Origin: an uncultured Granulosicoccaceae bacterium
Lineage (GTDB): Bacteria; Pseudomonadota; Gammaproteobacteria; Granulosicoccales; Granulosicoccaceae
DNA length: 39,170 nt
Direction: 5' to 3'
Assembly: GCA_938020525.1 (NCBI GenBank)
Contig: CALIHW010000156.1
Span: 1-39,170 of the forward strand
The first letter of the stretch is position 1, and the number at the start of each line of letters is the position of its first letter. The position numbers were made by a program, and so were the translations under genes. Positions 16,838 to 25,080 of the stretch are shown here, piece after piece. The notes under the pieces were generated by a model, which was given only the letters and a program-made list of their open reading frames with translations, did not search any database and was not told the origin of the DNA.

Positions 16838-17146
16838 TTGATTTTGGCTCCTGAAAAATAGCGCCGTTAAAAATGCCTATTGAAAAGATATCGTACTCTG
16901 GCTTGAACAGTATAAGCAGCGCTGATCAGCCTATTGAATACGGCTTGAAGCTGAATATATGAATGAGAATGACCGATTGATTTTGCATTGCTGCACGGAC
17001 TCCTTATCTCTGCGTGTAGTTATAGAGCAATTTTATAACTTGAAAACGTAAATTATCACTACTTCTCCTGAACGTAAGCAGAAGTTGAGTCAGTTTATTG
17101 ACTGTGTACCGTGAGATTGCGGGGTTCGAGTTCCGACAACCAGAGC
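16838..17146. other. 309 bp intergenic region
   Basis: Lies between the M20 peptidase stop and the start of the lipoprotein at 16837, both on the minus strand. It is AT-rich, especially near 17020-17060, and should contain the lipoprotein promoter. I see no gene, terminator or convincing repeat. Confidence 0.4.
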
Positions 17147-18532
17147 TCAACTATTGGCAAGCGTATGCAGAATTCTTACCCAGCTTCTTGTGCCTTTTTG
17201 GAAACTTTGCAGGCTATACTTTTCATTCGGTGAATGAATTTGGTCATCATCCAGACCGAACCCCACGAGTAGGCTTTCCATGTCGAGTAGTTCTTCAAAA
17301 TAGCCTACCACCGGTATCGATCCTCCACATCCAGCGTAGACAGCATCTTGCGGCCATTCTTCCGACAGTACCTTGCGGGTATTTTCAAAAGCCTTATTGG
17401 CAATAGACATGGTTGTTGCAGGTGATGCGCCGTGGTCTTCAAATTCGACTGAACAGTCTACCGGTAGTTGATTTCGCACGTAAGCACGAAAGTTCTCTCG
17501 AATTTTAAACGGGTCTTGCTTACCGACCAGTCTGAAGCTGATTTTTGCAGAAGCTTTTGCCGGAAGTACCGTTTTGAAACCTTCTCCTGTGTAGCCGCCG
17601 TCGATACCATTGATCTCGCAGGTAGGGCGGCTGCAGATTTGTTCCAGTGCAGTAAAGCCTTGTTCGCCCGCGTTCACAGAAAGATCAACTGCACCAAGAA
17701 ACTCGCTTTCATTGAAGTTTAATGAGTCCCACTGCGCCTTTACCTGTGGTGGTAATGGATCCACACCTTCATAGAAGTCTTTAATGGTGACGCGACCTTT
17801 ATCGTCATGCAGGTCAGCAAGAATTTTGCTCAGAATTCTGATCGGGTTGGCAGCAGGTCCGCCGTACATCCCTGAGTGAAGGTCTTTGTCGGCGGCGGTG
17901 ATGGTGATCTCTTCGCCGAGCATACCACGCAACATGGTGCAGATAGCCGGGGTGTTTTTATCCCACATACCTGTATCGCAAACCAGCGCAAGATCTACAC
18001 TGAGCTCATCTTTGTTGGCCTCCAGAAACGGTACCAGCGATGGAGAGCCGGACTCCTCTTCGCCTTCGAACAGAAACGTTACGTTAACCGGTAGCGTTCC
18101 CTCGACTTCCTTCCAGGCGCGGCAGGCTTCGATAAAAGTCATTAACTGACCTTTGTCGTCAGCCGCTCCCCTGGCGCGGATGACATCACCTTCTGATGTC
18201 TGTTCAATGATCGGATCGAATGGCTGGCGATGCCAGAGGTCTAGTGGGTCTACGGGTTGTACATCGTAGTGGCCATAGAAAAGTACGTGTGGCCGGCCCT
18301 CAACTTTATCACTGTGGCCAATCACCATCGGGTGACCTGCTGTATCGCGTCTGCTTGCTGTAATTCCAAGACTTTCAAGCTCAGCTACCAGCCAGTCTGC
18401 ACCTTTGATGCATTCATCGGAAAATTCAGGATCAGTTGAAATACTTTTTATTTTCAGTAGATCAAACAGACGGCTGATTGCAGCGTCACTATTATGGTCT
18501 ACTTGCTGAAGTGCAGAGTCTAGTGAAGACAT
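17147..18532 (-). CDS. M20/M25/M40 family metallopeptidase (dipeptidase)
   Basis: A 461-residue co-catalytic zinc peptidase of the M20 family, in the subgroup with carnosinase-like dipeptidases. Zinc ligands and catalytic residues are visible: His88 and Asp90 in YGHYDVQPVDP, the bridging Asp125 in RGAADDKGQ, and the Glu pair at 158-159 in LFEGEEESGSPS. CDTGMW, DLHSGMYGGPAANP and a dimerisation (lid) domain at about 205-365 follow. The terminal HSPNEK holds the last ligand. No signal peptide, so cytosolic peptide breakdown is likely. The nearest gene on the same strand is the lipoprotein 309 bases downstream; a TATTAT box near 18567 may be its -10. Confidence 0.92.
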   Translation of the reverse strand: MSSLDSALQQVDHNSDAAISRLFDLLKIKSISTDPEFSDECIKGADWLVAELESLGITASRRDTAGHPMVIGHSDKVEGRPHVLFYGHYDVQPVDPLDLWHRQPFDPIIEQTSEGDVIRARGAADDKGQLMTFIEACRAWKEVEGTLPVNVTFLFEGEEESGSPSLVPFLEANKDELSVDLALVCDTGMWDKNTPAICTMLRGMLGEEITITAADKDLHSGMYGGPAANPIRILSKILADLHDDKGRVTIKDFYEGVDPLPPQVKAQWDSLNFNESEFLGAVDLSVNAGEQGFTALEQICSRPTCEINGIDGGYTGEGFKTVLPAKASAKISFRLVGKQDPFKIRENFRAYVRNQLPVDCSVEFEDHGASPATTMSIANKAFENTRKVLSEEWPQDAVYAGCGGSIPVVGYFEELLDMESLLVGFGLDDDQIHSPNEKYSLQSFQKGTRSWVRILHTLANS

Positions 18533-19006
18533 AGTCTTTCCGGGAGGAGGGTATGCTTAAGAGCGTATTATAGAATCTCTGCGAAGAACTCGCAGTGTTA
18601 CTGCAATTCATCTTTGCCCCGGACTTCTGCCTGAACTGTTGCCAGTGCAACTAGGCAGCGCAGCTTACCCGGGGCAATTTGGTTGGACTCAGGTTTTTGT
18701 GCCGGATCTTCAGGTGCGTCAGTAGCCGGGAGTGATTGATCTGGATTGTTGCCAAAGGATTTCGTGGCGAAGCTCCCGGTCAGGCCTGACCGGGGCTGAT
18801 TAAAGCAGGAACCGGTTGGCAGTTCTTCTGCACACATCCAAGCCGTCCGGCTCGTTTTAGTATTCCTCTGGCTATCACGAAATTTAACAATCCAGCACTG
18901 ATGGCATATGTGAAATTGCTGCATTTAACGGGTTGCATGTTTCTCAATTTTTGCCCGGTTTGACCGACAAAGATAAAGAAAGAAACCGCGCCCGTGGAGC
19001 AAGTGA
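18533..19006. other. 474 bp region between divergent peptidase and cyclase genes
   Basis: It must hold promoters for both flanking genes. Apart from the doubtful small ORF at 18598-18837 I see no gene. A GTGGAGCAAGTGA purine-rich stretch precedes the cyclase ATG at 19007. Confidence 0.4.
18598..18837 (-). CDS. doubtful small ORF
   Basis: A frame of 79 codons from an ATG at 18837 (open to 18924) ending in LPATDAPEDPAQKPESNQIAPGK and a short hydrophobic LRCLVALATVQAEV. The composition is not unlike a real linker, but there is no ribosome site, no recognisable domain and no homologue that I know. Another minus-strand frame (18780-19019) overlaps it. It may be the remains of a frameshifted gene or non-coding DNA between the divergent peptidase and cyclase genes. 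Confidence 0.2.
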   Translation of the reverse strand: MCAEELPTGSCFNQPRSGLTGSFATKSFGNNPDQSLPATDAPEDPAQKPESNQIAPGKLRCLVALATVQAEVRGKDELQ

Positions 19007-20947
19007 ATGTCAGTGTCAAAAGAAGCTGAAGACGACTTTGAATTTGAGGATTCTACCTTCGAAATTAATAGTCCTTCGGTTGTCAATGATGAAGTGGTGG
19101 AAGACAGCGAACCCGCAAGACCCGCTGTTCGCGGTCAGGCCCCGCTGTGTGTAGAAGACGAGTTAGAGTACTACCGCAAAAAAGCCATCCATCAGGATAT
19201 CCTGATCTTTGAGATGCGTGCACTGCTGCAGTCGGGTAAAGGCTTTGGCGATATTCTTAATCTAGAAGAGTTACTCGGTAATTTCATGGGTGTCGTACGC
19301 GAGAAGTACGGCGCCGTAAACAGCGCAGTCCTATTGCGTGATGATCTGGAGCCGAGTCGCAGCTATTACCGGGTACGAGCCTATTCTGGTCTCAATGATG
19401 ATTATCTGCTAAGTGATTCGACAACAGAATCTATGTTCATGTTTAAGTTTGTACAGGACGATGGTTTGCTGTGGCAGATTATCCGACAGGGAAATGTATT
19501 TAGTGTGCGCGATCTGCAGCGTGACCCCAGGTTTGATACAGCGTGGCGTAAATGGCATTTGGGGATCTTGCATTCTGATTTATGGTGTCCATTGATAAAG
19601 AATGGTGAGGTCCTGGGTATACTGACACTTGGTGAGAAATTTGATGGTACTCAGATCAGTGAAGATGAGTATCCGTTTTTACAGGAGCTTGCATCAATCG
19701 CCACTGCTAATATTGATTCGACTCTGAAGTATGAAAAAAATCAGCGCATTCTGAAAAATATTCAAACGCTCTATGATGTTAATCAGCAACTGGCACACGT
19801 TAATGATTTCAAACGACTATGTGTCGAGACATTGGCTACAGCTGTCGATTCAGTAAGTGCCCAGAAGGGCAACCTGATGTTGTTGAACAAACAAACCGGT
19901 GAACTTGAAATCAAGGTTGTCTGGGGAAACATTCCACGACATGTAAGAGATGATATTAATAACGGCATCAGACAGACTAAAACATTCAGTCTTGGTGAGG
20001 GCATTGCAGGTCAGTGTGCTGTTGAGCGCAGACCCATAAGGCGCAACGATAGAAAATATATCGAACAGGTTGGTGCCAATGTCGTCTACTGCATCTGCTG
20101 TGTACCACTGATGCGAGGTGACAGTGTTGAGGGCGTGATTGCACTGACTAATAAAGTTCGTACTGATCCGGATGGTCACCGTGTGCTGGATGAAATCGGT
20201 CGCTTTACTGAGGAGGATGTCAGTCTTTGTCAGGGGCTTGCTGATCAGGCTGCGGTGAATTTACACAAGAGTCGTTTGTACAACAAATCAATAACTGATG
20301 AAATGACCAGTTTGTACAACACAAGGCACTTTGAGGAAAATCTCGTGACCTTGCTGGACGATGCAACCCACACTGGTAAGTCGCTTTGCCTTGCTGTTTC
20401 TGATATCGATCACTTTAAAAAATTCAACGACACACATGGCCACAAAGCGGGAGATGCTGTCTTACAGAAAGTCGCTCGCGTCATGCAGAGCTGCATACGT
20501 CCGGACAGTGGAGATATGGTGTTTCGTTACGGCGGCGAAGAGTTTTGCATGTTGCTGCCTGACACAGAGCCTGAAGAAGCCGCTGAATTGTTAGAGCAAT
20601 ACAGGCAGCTCATTGAATCCCATGTAGTCGTTCACGACGAAAAAGAAATGTCGGTCACTGTATCGGTTGGAATATGTTGCGCTCCAAAGGACACCCGGGA
20701 TGAGAAAAAAATGTTTGAGCTGGCAGACGAGTGTCTCTATGTTGCAAAAGAGAATGGCCGAAACCAGGTAAATACTTATTTTCAGGGTTTGAAGCTGAGG
20801 TATGGAGAGAAGGTTGATCTGACTTTATTGAAGCAGGTGATTCAGCCAGAAGAACAAAGCAATGCGCGTAACGATGATACGGTCGATGTCAAAACGGTGA
20901 AGCCTAAGACTACTGCCAAAAAGAAAATAAATAAAAAGGCATCGTAA
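19007..20947 (+). CDS. diguanylate cyclase with two GAF domains
   Basis: A 646-residue cytosolic GGDEF protein that would make cyclic di-GMP from two GTP. An acidic N-terminal tail (1-50) is followed by GAF 1 at about 80-225 (VREKYGAVNSAVLL, WCPLIKNGEVLGILTLGEK), GAF 2 at about 255-420 (GEGIAGQCAVERRPI, CCVPLMRGDSVEGVIALTN) and GGDEF at about 430-590. The latter has DEMTSLYNTRHF, DIDHFKKFNDTHGHKAGD, and the active loop GGEEF at 509-513. The inhibitory RxxD site before the loop is absent: the arginine position holds aspartate. A lysine-rich tail (KTTAKKKINKK) ends the protein. No membrane segment. A symmetric terminator follows. Confidence 0.92.
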   Translation: MSVSKEAEDDFEFEDSTFEINSPSVVNDEVVEDSEPARPAVRGQAPLCVEDELEYYRKKAIHQDILIFEMRALLQSGKGFGDILNLEELLGNFMGVVREKYGAVNSAVLLRDDLEPSRSYYRVRAYSGLNDDYLLSDSTTESMFMFKFVQDDGLLWQIIRQGNVFSVRDLQRDPRFDTAWRKWHLGILHSDLWCPLIKNGEVLGILTLGEKFDGTQISEDEYPFLQELASIATANIDSTLKYEKNQRILKNIQTLYDVNQQLAHVNDFKRLCVETLATAVDSVSAQKGNLMLLNKQTGELEIKVVWGNIPRHVRDDINNGIRQTKTFSLGEGIAGQCAVERRPIRRNDRKYIEQVGANVVYCICCVPLMRGDSVEGVIALTNKVRTDPDGHRVLDEIGRFTEEDVSLCQGLADQAAVNLHKSRLYNKSITDEMTSLYNTRHFEENLVTLLDDATHTGKSLCLAVSDIDHFKKFNDTHGHKAGDAVLQKVARVMQSCIRPDSGDMVFRYGGEEFCMLLPDTEPEEAAELLEQYRQLIESHVVVHDEKEMSVTVSVGICCAPKDTRDEKKMFELADECLYVAKENGRNQVNTYFQGLKLRYGEKVDLTLLKQVIQPEEQSNARNDDTVDVKTVKPKTTAKKKINKKAS

Positions 20948-20968
20948 GAGGTATCTGTAGCATCCAAA

Positions 20969-20994
20969 AAAATGCCCGGCATGCCGGGCATTTT
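20969..20994. terminator. bidirectional Rho-independent terminator
   Basis: A 26-base perfect palindrome, AAAA, TGCCCGGC/GCCGGGCA, TTTT, between the convergent cyclase and TTGG-repeat lipoprotein genes. Because both flanks are A/T tracts it should stop transcripts from either side. Confidence 0.9.
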
Positions 20995-21017
20995 ACTTAG
21001 CGATACTTAATATCGAT

Positions 21018-21818
21018 TTACTGTATGCAACGAGTAATGCGTGTATTGCTGAAGTATTCAGTGAAGCTTCCATTGCCAACGGCAACATTGTTGAAAGTTC
21101 TGTTGCCTTCAAGGGTTAGTCTGCCCGCGGCAAAGCTCCATGTTGTATCTGCACCGTTGATGCTAGCGGTACGATCTGCATTTAAAGTAAGTGAGAATGG
21201 CGCAGGGGTAGTCAGTGCATTGCCCCAGTCCTGGGTAGTCACGTCAAACGACCAATCAGCACAGTTATAGGTACCGGCCAAATTATCACCCGCCTGATCC
21301 GTAATGAATACTGGCGGGAATGTGCCAGCGGGACAGCCGACTGGTGCAGGGCATCCATCGATTGGAGCACTGAAAGAAGGCAACTGTATCTGGCTACCGG
21401 GCGCGTTTGCAGTTATCAGGCACGCAAAACGACTGACGCCGTCGTCAGCCAGAAAGCTTCCGAAAGGGTCGCCATCATCGTTTTCAAAATCAGCCGGGCA
21501 GCCTGGTACACAAAAGCTACCGCCTATTTCAGCAAAAATCGAGAAGCTCTCTGTGTTTGCTGGACACAAGGTGTAGGTACCCTGGACTGAGTTTGCCTGT
21601 GCGCCAGCATCACCAAAATTGCCTGATACACCAGTTACCTCCGGACCACTGTCCGTGTCTGTGCCACCCGTAGTACCACCAGTTGTGCCGCCGGTAGTTC
21701 CACCGGTCGTACCGCCGGTGGTGCCACCATTTCCATTGTCGTTGCCGCCGCTGTCACTGCTACCGCAGGCGGTGAGAATAAAAGCAGAGAAGGTAATTGC
21801 CAGAAGTTTTTTGTACAC
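21018..21818 (-). CDS. lipoprotein with TTGG tandem repeat
   Basis: A 266-residue lipoprotein. The lipobox is LTAC (Cys18). Residues about 24-35 are Ser/Asp/Gly/Asn-rich, then TTGG is repeated five to six times (about 33-52), encoded by a 12 bp tandem DNA repeat at about 21660-21725 that could vary in number. The remaining 200 residues contain eight or so cysteines in short pairs (FCVPGCPAD, DGCPAPVGCPAG) and a C-terminal beta-rich part with TYNCADWSFDV and RTASINGADTTWSFAAGRLTL. I do not recognise the domain. Probably a surface-exposed outer-membrane protein with a flexible stalk. Confidence 0.75.
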   Translation of the reverse strand: MYKKLLAITFSAFILTACGSSDSGGNDNGNGGTTGGTTGGTTGGTTGGTTGGTDTDSGPEVTGVSGNFGDAGAQANSVQGTYTLCPANTESFSIFAEIGGSFCVPGCPADFENDDGDPFGSFLADDGVSRFACLITANAPGSQIQLPSFSAPIDGCPAPVGCPAGTFPPVFITDQAGDNLAGTYNCADWSFDVTTQDWGNALTTPAPFSLTLNADRTASINGADTTWSFAAGRLTLEGNRTFNNVAVGNGSFTEYFSNTRITRCIQ

Positions 21819-21979
21819 GGAGTCCTCCGATAAATGGCTTTACATGCCAGCACTCAGTGCAGGCAGTACGTTAATAAAGGGTGTAAGCGCGAAGTATAGT
21901 GTATCTGCACTGCTTAGGAATACATCTTCCTATGAATAATCAGAAACAGCGTTGTAAACACAAGTTGACCCATCAGCGT

Positions 21980-22028
21980 CACAGTGTTACCGCATTTTGT
22001 CACTTGGTGTGACTACGGTAACACTGTG
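21980..22028. repeat. 13 bp perfect inverted repeat
   Basis: CACAGTGTTACCG at 21980-21992 is perfectly inverted at 22016-22028. The 23-base loop holds a second stem, GTCAC/GTGAC. No T tract follows on either strand, so it is not a standard terminator. It lies between the 3' end of the carbohydrate-binding gene (22076) and the start of the lipoprotein at 21818, both minus strand. Confidence 0.7.
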
Positions 22029-22075
22029 ATTTATCGTGAAGTACTTCTTATTTTACTTAGCTTACTGTACCTGGC

Positions 22076-23233
22076 TTATCGTACGCGGCAGGATTGTGAG
22101 TTTTCCCAACCCCATCCGTCGCCGTCGGAGTCACTGGATGCAGACTCGCAAATCACTTCTGCGGTGCTGCTGGTGCTGTTTGCTGCCGAAGTGCCATTAA
22201 CGACGCAACTCGCGTTTTGCTCCCAGCCAAATCCATCTCCATCAGGGTCACTGTCGGCGTTCTGACATATAGCAAAATTTGTCGGAGTGGCCTGTGATGA
22301 CTGAGCTGGCGAAGTACTTGCCGCGCCTGCGACTCGACAACTTGCGTTATTCTCCCATCCGTAACCGTCACCATCCGGGTCAGATGCAGCGCTTGCACAG
22401 GTGGCAATTGCCGTTGCTGGTATTGATACCGGTTGTACTACCGACTCTGGTGTCACGACAACAGGTGCAAGTTGAGGTGCTGGTTGAGGTGCCGGCTGTG
22501 GTGCAGGTTGCGGTCTGGGTGCGGGTTGTGGCGCAGGTGCAGGAGCCGGTGTGTTTTGAGAAGGTATGTTGGTAGTGCCGGTGTTGCACGCAATCTGATC
22601 ATTGGCGTTTGGTGCGCAAGAGTTGTTACTGGTTTTGAGCAGAATGAACTGGTCGAACTCAAAGCCGTCTTCACGAGCTGAAAAAGTAACCGTGTTGGCT
22701 CCGGCAAAGGAAAAGTCGAGAAAGATGGTTCGCTCGGTGCCACAGTGGTTGCTGTTGGTGCGTTGCGCGCTACCCCAGGTCCACTTGTTCTTGCCACTGC
22801 ACCACTGCATACGTTGGCCACTGGCAGGATTGCTGCCGTTCAGTCCAACATGGATGCCATTGTCTTCAGTACCAGTTGAGTAGGCTTTTACAAACACAAG
22901 GTATCGACCCGCTTCAGGAATGTTGACGTTGTAGCTAAGTGAAGGTCCTGTGCCTGCAGTGTTCCAGAAATTGCCTCCACTCACGAGTCGATCGCCATGT
23001 GTTACGCGTGTGTCTGGCAATAGTTCCATGTACGCACGACCACTTGCGCTGCTTGCGTGGGATCCATCGGGATCCGGGCGGACATTCGGGGTGTTGTTAT
23101 TGGTAGTCAGTCGCCAGTCTGAATGCTTGGAGACGAAATCTTCTGCCTCTACTTTGACTGCTGTGAACTGTTGTGCGCTCACGCTGCCGGCGCAGAGTAG
23201 CAAGCCTATGCAAGGTGCTAATAATCGGATCAT
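22076..23233 (-). CDS. secreted carbohydrate-binding protein with three DPDGDG modules
   Basis: A 385-residue exported protein with a signal peptide cleaved after about residue 20 (SVSAQ). Residues 24-202 form a galactose-binding-like module resembling those attached to marine polysaccharidases: VKVEAEDF, YNVNIPEAGRYLVFVKAYSTG, NGIHVGLNG, RMQWCSGKNKWTW, FSAREDGFEFDQFILL. A Pro-Ala-Gln linker (228-257) follows. Three repeats of about 25 residues, each C-x5-SDPDGDG(Y/F/W)GWE(N/Q)-x2-SCxV, stand at 279-301, 323-344 and 361-384. Each has a cysteine pair, a DxDGDG calcium-like loop and aromatics. There is no catalytic domain, so it probably binds a glycan or anchors other proteins. Confidence 0.82.
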   Translation of the reverse strand: MIRLLAPCIGLLLCAGSVSAQQFTAVKVEAEDFVSKHSDWRLTTNNNTPNVRPDPDGSHASSASGRAYMELLPDTRVTHGDRLVSGGNFWNTAGTGPSLSYNVNIPEAGRYLVFVKAYSTGTEDNGIHVGLNGSNPASGQRMQWCSGKNKWTWGSAQRTNSNHCGTERTIFLDFSFAGANTVTFSAREDGFEFDQFILLKTSNNSCAPNANDQIACNTGTTNIPSQNTPAPAPAPQPAPRPQPAPQPAPQPAPQLAPVVVTPESVVQPVSIPATAIATCASAASDPDGDGYGWENNASCRVAGAASTSPAQSSQATPTNFAICQNADSDPDGDGFGWEQNASCVVNGTSAANSTSSTAEVICESASSDSDGDGWGWENSQSCRVR

Positions 23234-23579
23234 CTTGGGGCCCTGTTTAATGCTCTGGATGGTTTTCAGTGGATACTGCTATGCGCTATGCCAACCAGTT
23301 CACAGGAACTCTGTTTACTGGAGGTTGCGTCACACGCAGCTTGTTAGGGCGTCACATTCTGAAGACTGGCGGCTGACAGATATGTGTCATTGGTCACAAT
23401 ATTTTTGCGACATTGGCTGGGTTGCGGTCCGGTAATTATTGGGTACAGCAGTTGTAACTGGCGGCGAGTTCAAGTGCGGAGATGGCATGAATGCTCGTTA
23501 CACTTGTTTCGGGTTTTCGCTTTAACACTTTCTACTGGAAGGTTTACAGCCAGTTCCTGGCAGTCCCTATAGCCAACCC
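23234..23579. other. 346 bp intergenic region
   Basis: Lies upstream of the carbohydrate-binding gene and downstream of hemF, both minus strand. It contains several GTCACA-like words (near 23328, 23352 and 23394), also seen in the inverted repeat at 21980-22028. No gene or terminator is evident. Confidence 0.4.
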
Positions 23580-24491
23580 TTAAAGCCAGTCCCGATCTTT
23601 GAGAAAAATCTCGTATAGCTCGGCTTCCGCTGAGTGCGGTTCAGGTGACCAGTCATACTCCCATCTAACATTGGGTGGCAGTGACATAAGAATAGACTCA
23701 ACCCTGCCGCCGGACTGCAAACCGAACAAAGTACCGCGATCAAATACCAGGTTAAATTCTACATAGCGTCCCCGGCGGTATAATTGAAACTGTCTTTCAC
23801 GATCACCGTACGGTGTGTCTTTACGGTTAGTTAGAATTGGTTCATAGGCTTTGAGAAAGCTATCACCAACGCTTTGTGTAAAAGCAAAACTGTGTTCGAA
23901 GTTCTGTTCGTTGTAATCGTCAAAGAATAATCCGCCAATACCGCGCGGTTCCTGCCGGTGTTTAAGATAGAAATATTCATCACACCATTTTTTATATTTC
24001 TCATAGTGATTACTTCCGAATGGATCACAGGCATTCTTTGCCGTTTGATGCCAATGAACACAGTCCTCCATGTTTCCATAATACGGTGTTAGATCGAAGC
24101 CGCCGCCAAACCACCAGACAGGCTCCTCGCCTTCTTTTTCTGCAATAAAGAAACGCACATTACAATGCGTTGTCGGTACAAAAGGGTTGTGCGGATGAAA
24201 TACCAGTGACACCCCCATGGCCTGAAAACCACGTCCGGCAAGAGTCGGTCGATTGGCTGTTGCAGAAGGTGGGAGTTTGTCACCAAAAACATGAGAAAAG
24301 TTAACACCGGCTTGCTCAAATATTTTACCAGCCTTGAATACACGGCTTCTGCCGCCACCGCCCTCATCACGTTTCCATGAGTCTTGTGTTAGTTCTGCAT
24401 CCGGGTCATGTTTTTTGATTGCTGCAGTAATAGAGTCCTGTAACGTTGTCAGGTATTCGGTTACGCGCGTTATGTCTTCAGCAGCATTCAT
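23580..24491 (-). CDS. hemF: oxygen-dependent coproporphyrinogen III oxidase
   Basis: A 303-residue HemF, oxidatively decarboxylating coproporphyrinogen III to protoporphyrinogen IX in haem synthesis; the E. coli protein has 299. Conserved blocks: [114 protein letters not shown] and [10 protein letters not shown]. Alignment of TLQD with the E. coli start favours ATG 24491, one base after the tsaC stop; a GTG at 24509 would overlap tsaC. It is the last gene of a topA-tsaC-hemF operon. Requirement for oxygen points to an aerobe. Confidence 0.96.
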   Translation of the reverse strand: MNAAEDITRVTEYLTTLQDSITAAIKKHDPDAELTQDSWKRDEGGGGRSRVFKAGKIFEQAGVNFSHVFGDKLPPSATANRPTLAGRGFQAMGVSLVFHPHNPFVPTTHCNVRFFIAEKEGEEPVWWFGGGFDLTPYYGNMEDCVHWHQTAKNACDPFGSNHYEKYKKWCDEYFYLKHRQEPRGIGGLFFDDYNEQNFEHSFAFTQSVGDSFLKAYEPILTNRKDTPYGDRERQFQLYRRGRYVEFNLVFDRGTLFGLQSGGRVESILMSLPPNVRWEYDWSPEPHSAEAELYEIFLKDRDWL

Positions 24492-24492
24492 G

Positions 24493-25053
24493 TTATCGGA
24501 GTTGATCACCGGTTAAGCCGTCAAAGATAGGGGTAGGGCCTGTTAGATTACCTACTTTGTGGTCAAGGATATAGTCGAGTTGATCGCCGAATACTTCTTC
24601 AACCTGTTGTGAAGTAGTACAGGCAGGCTCGCCGCTTATGTTGGCAGAGGTAGAGATGATTGCACTCTGGCATTCAACGCACAAGCCGCTGGCAATCTTA
24701 TGATCGGTCACTCGTGTGGCGATAGTAGGCTTCCCACCGGTTACCGATAGCGGTGCAGTAGCGCTGCACGGTAGTATCCATGTGACCGGTCCAGGCCAGC
24801 TTTTATCCAGTTTGTTTTTAATTTCTACGCCGAGTTCTGCGATAAAGGGTGAGAGCTGTGCGCGTTCTGATGCAATAAGGATAAAGCCTTTCGCAATATC
24901 TCTGTGCTTGATATCCAGGAGTGATTCTATAGCCTGCTGGTTGTTTGGGTCACAACCGAGTCCGAATACGCCTTCAGTCGGGTAGGCGATAACGCCGCCC
25001 GCCTTTAGGCGGCGGCAGGCGGCTGAAATATCGCGTCCTGTGCGTTCATTCAT
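24493..25053 (-). CDS. tsaC: threonylcarbamoyl-AMP synthase (TsaC/YrdC)
   Basis: A 186-residue protein of the YrdC/Sua5 family, making threonylcarbamoyl-AMP from threonine, bicarbonate and ATP for the t6A37 modification of ANN-reading tRNAs. It is the short TsaC form (E. coli 190), lacking a Sua5 domain. Signatures: [36 protein letters not shown] (nucleotide-binding KxR-like region), [20 protein letters not shown] and [17 protein letters not shown]. It starts 27 bases after the topA stop. The t6A modification it serves would include the tRNA-Thr at 4380. Confidence 0.95.
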   Translation of the reverse strand: MNERTGRDISAACRRLKAGGVIAYPTEGVFGLGCDPNNQQAIESLLDIKHRDIAKGFILIASERAQLSPFIAELGVEIKNKLDKSWPGPVTWILPCSATAPLSVTGGKPTIATRVTDHKIASGLCVECQSAIISTSANISGEPACTTSQQVEEVFGDQLDYILDHKVGNLTGPTPIFDGLTGDQLR

Positions 25054-25080
25054 TGGACCTAGTACCTGGTACTACGGGCT

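Noticed and set aside
17115..17140. GGGGTTCGAGTTCCG resembling a tRNA T arm just past the M20 gene
   Set aside because: No acceptor or D arm can be built around it, the T stem needs two wobble pairs, and it abuts a coding end. Chance similarity.
21619..21939. Plus-strand frame with PPVVPPVV repeats
   Set aside because: It is the antisense of the TTGG repeat in the minus-strand lipoprotein, which has a lipobox and a terminator.
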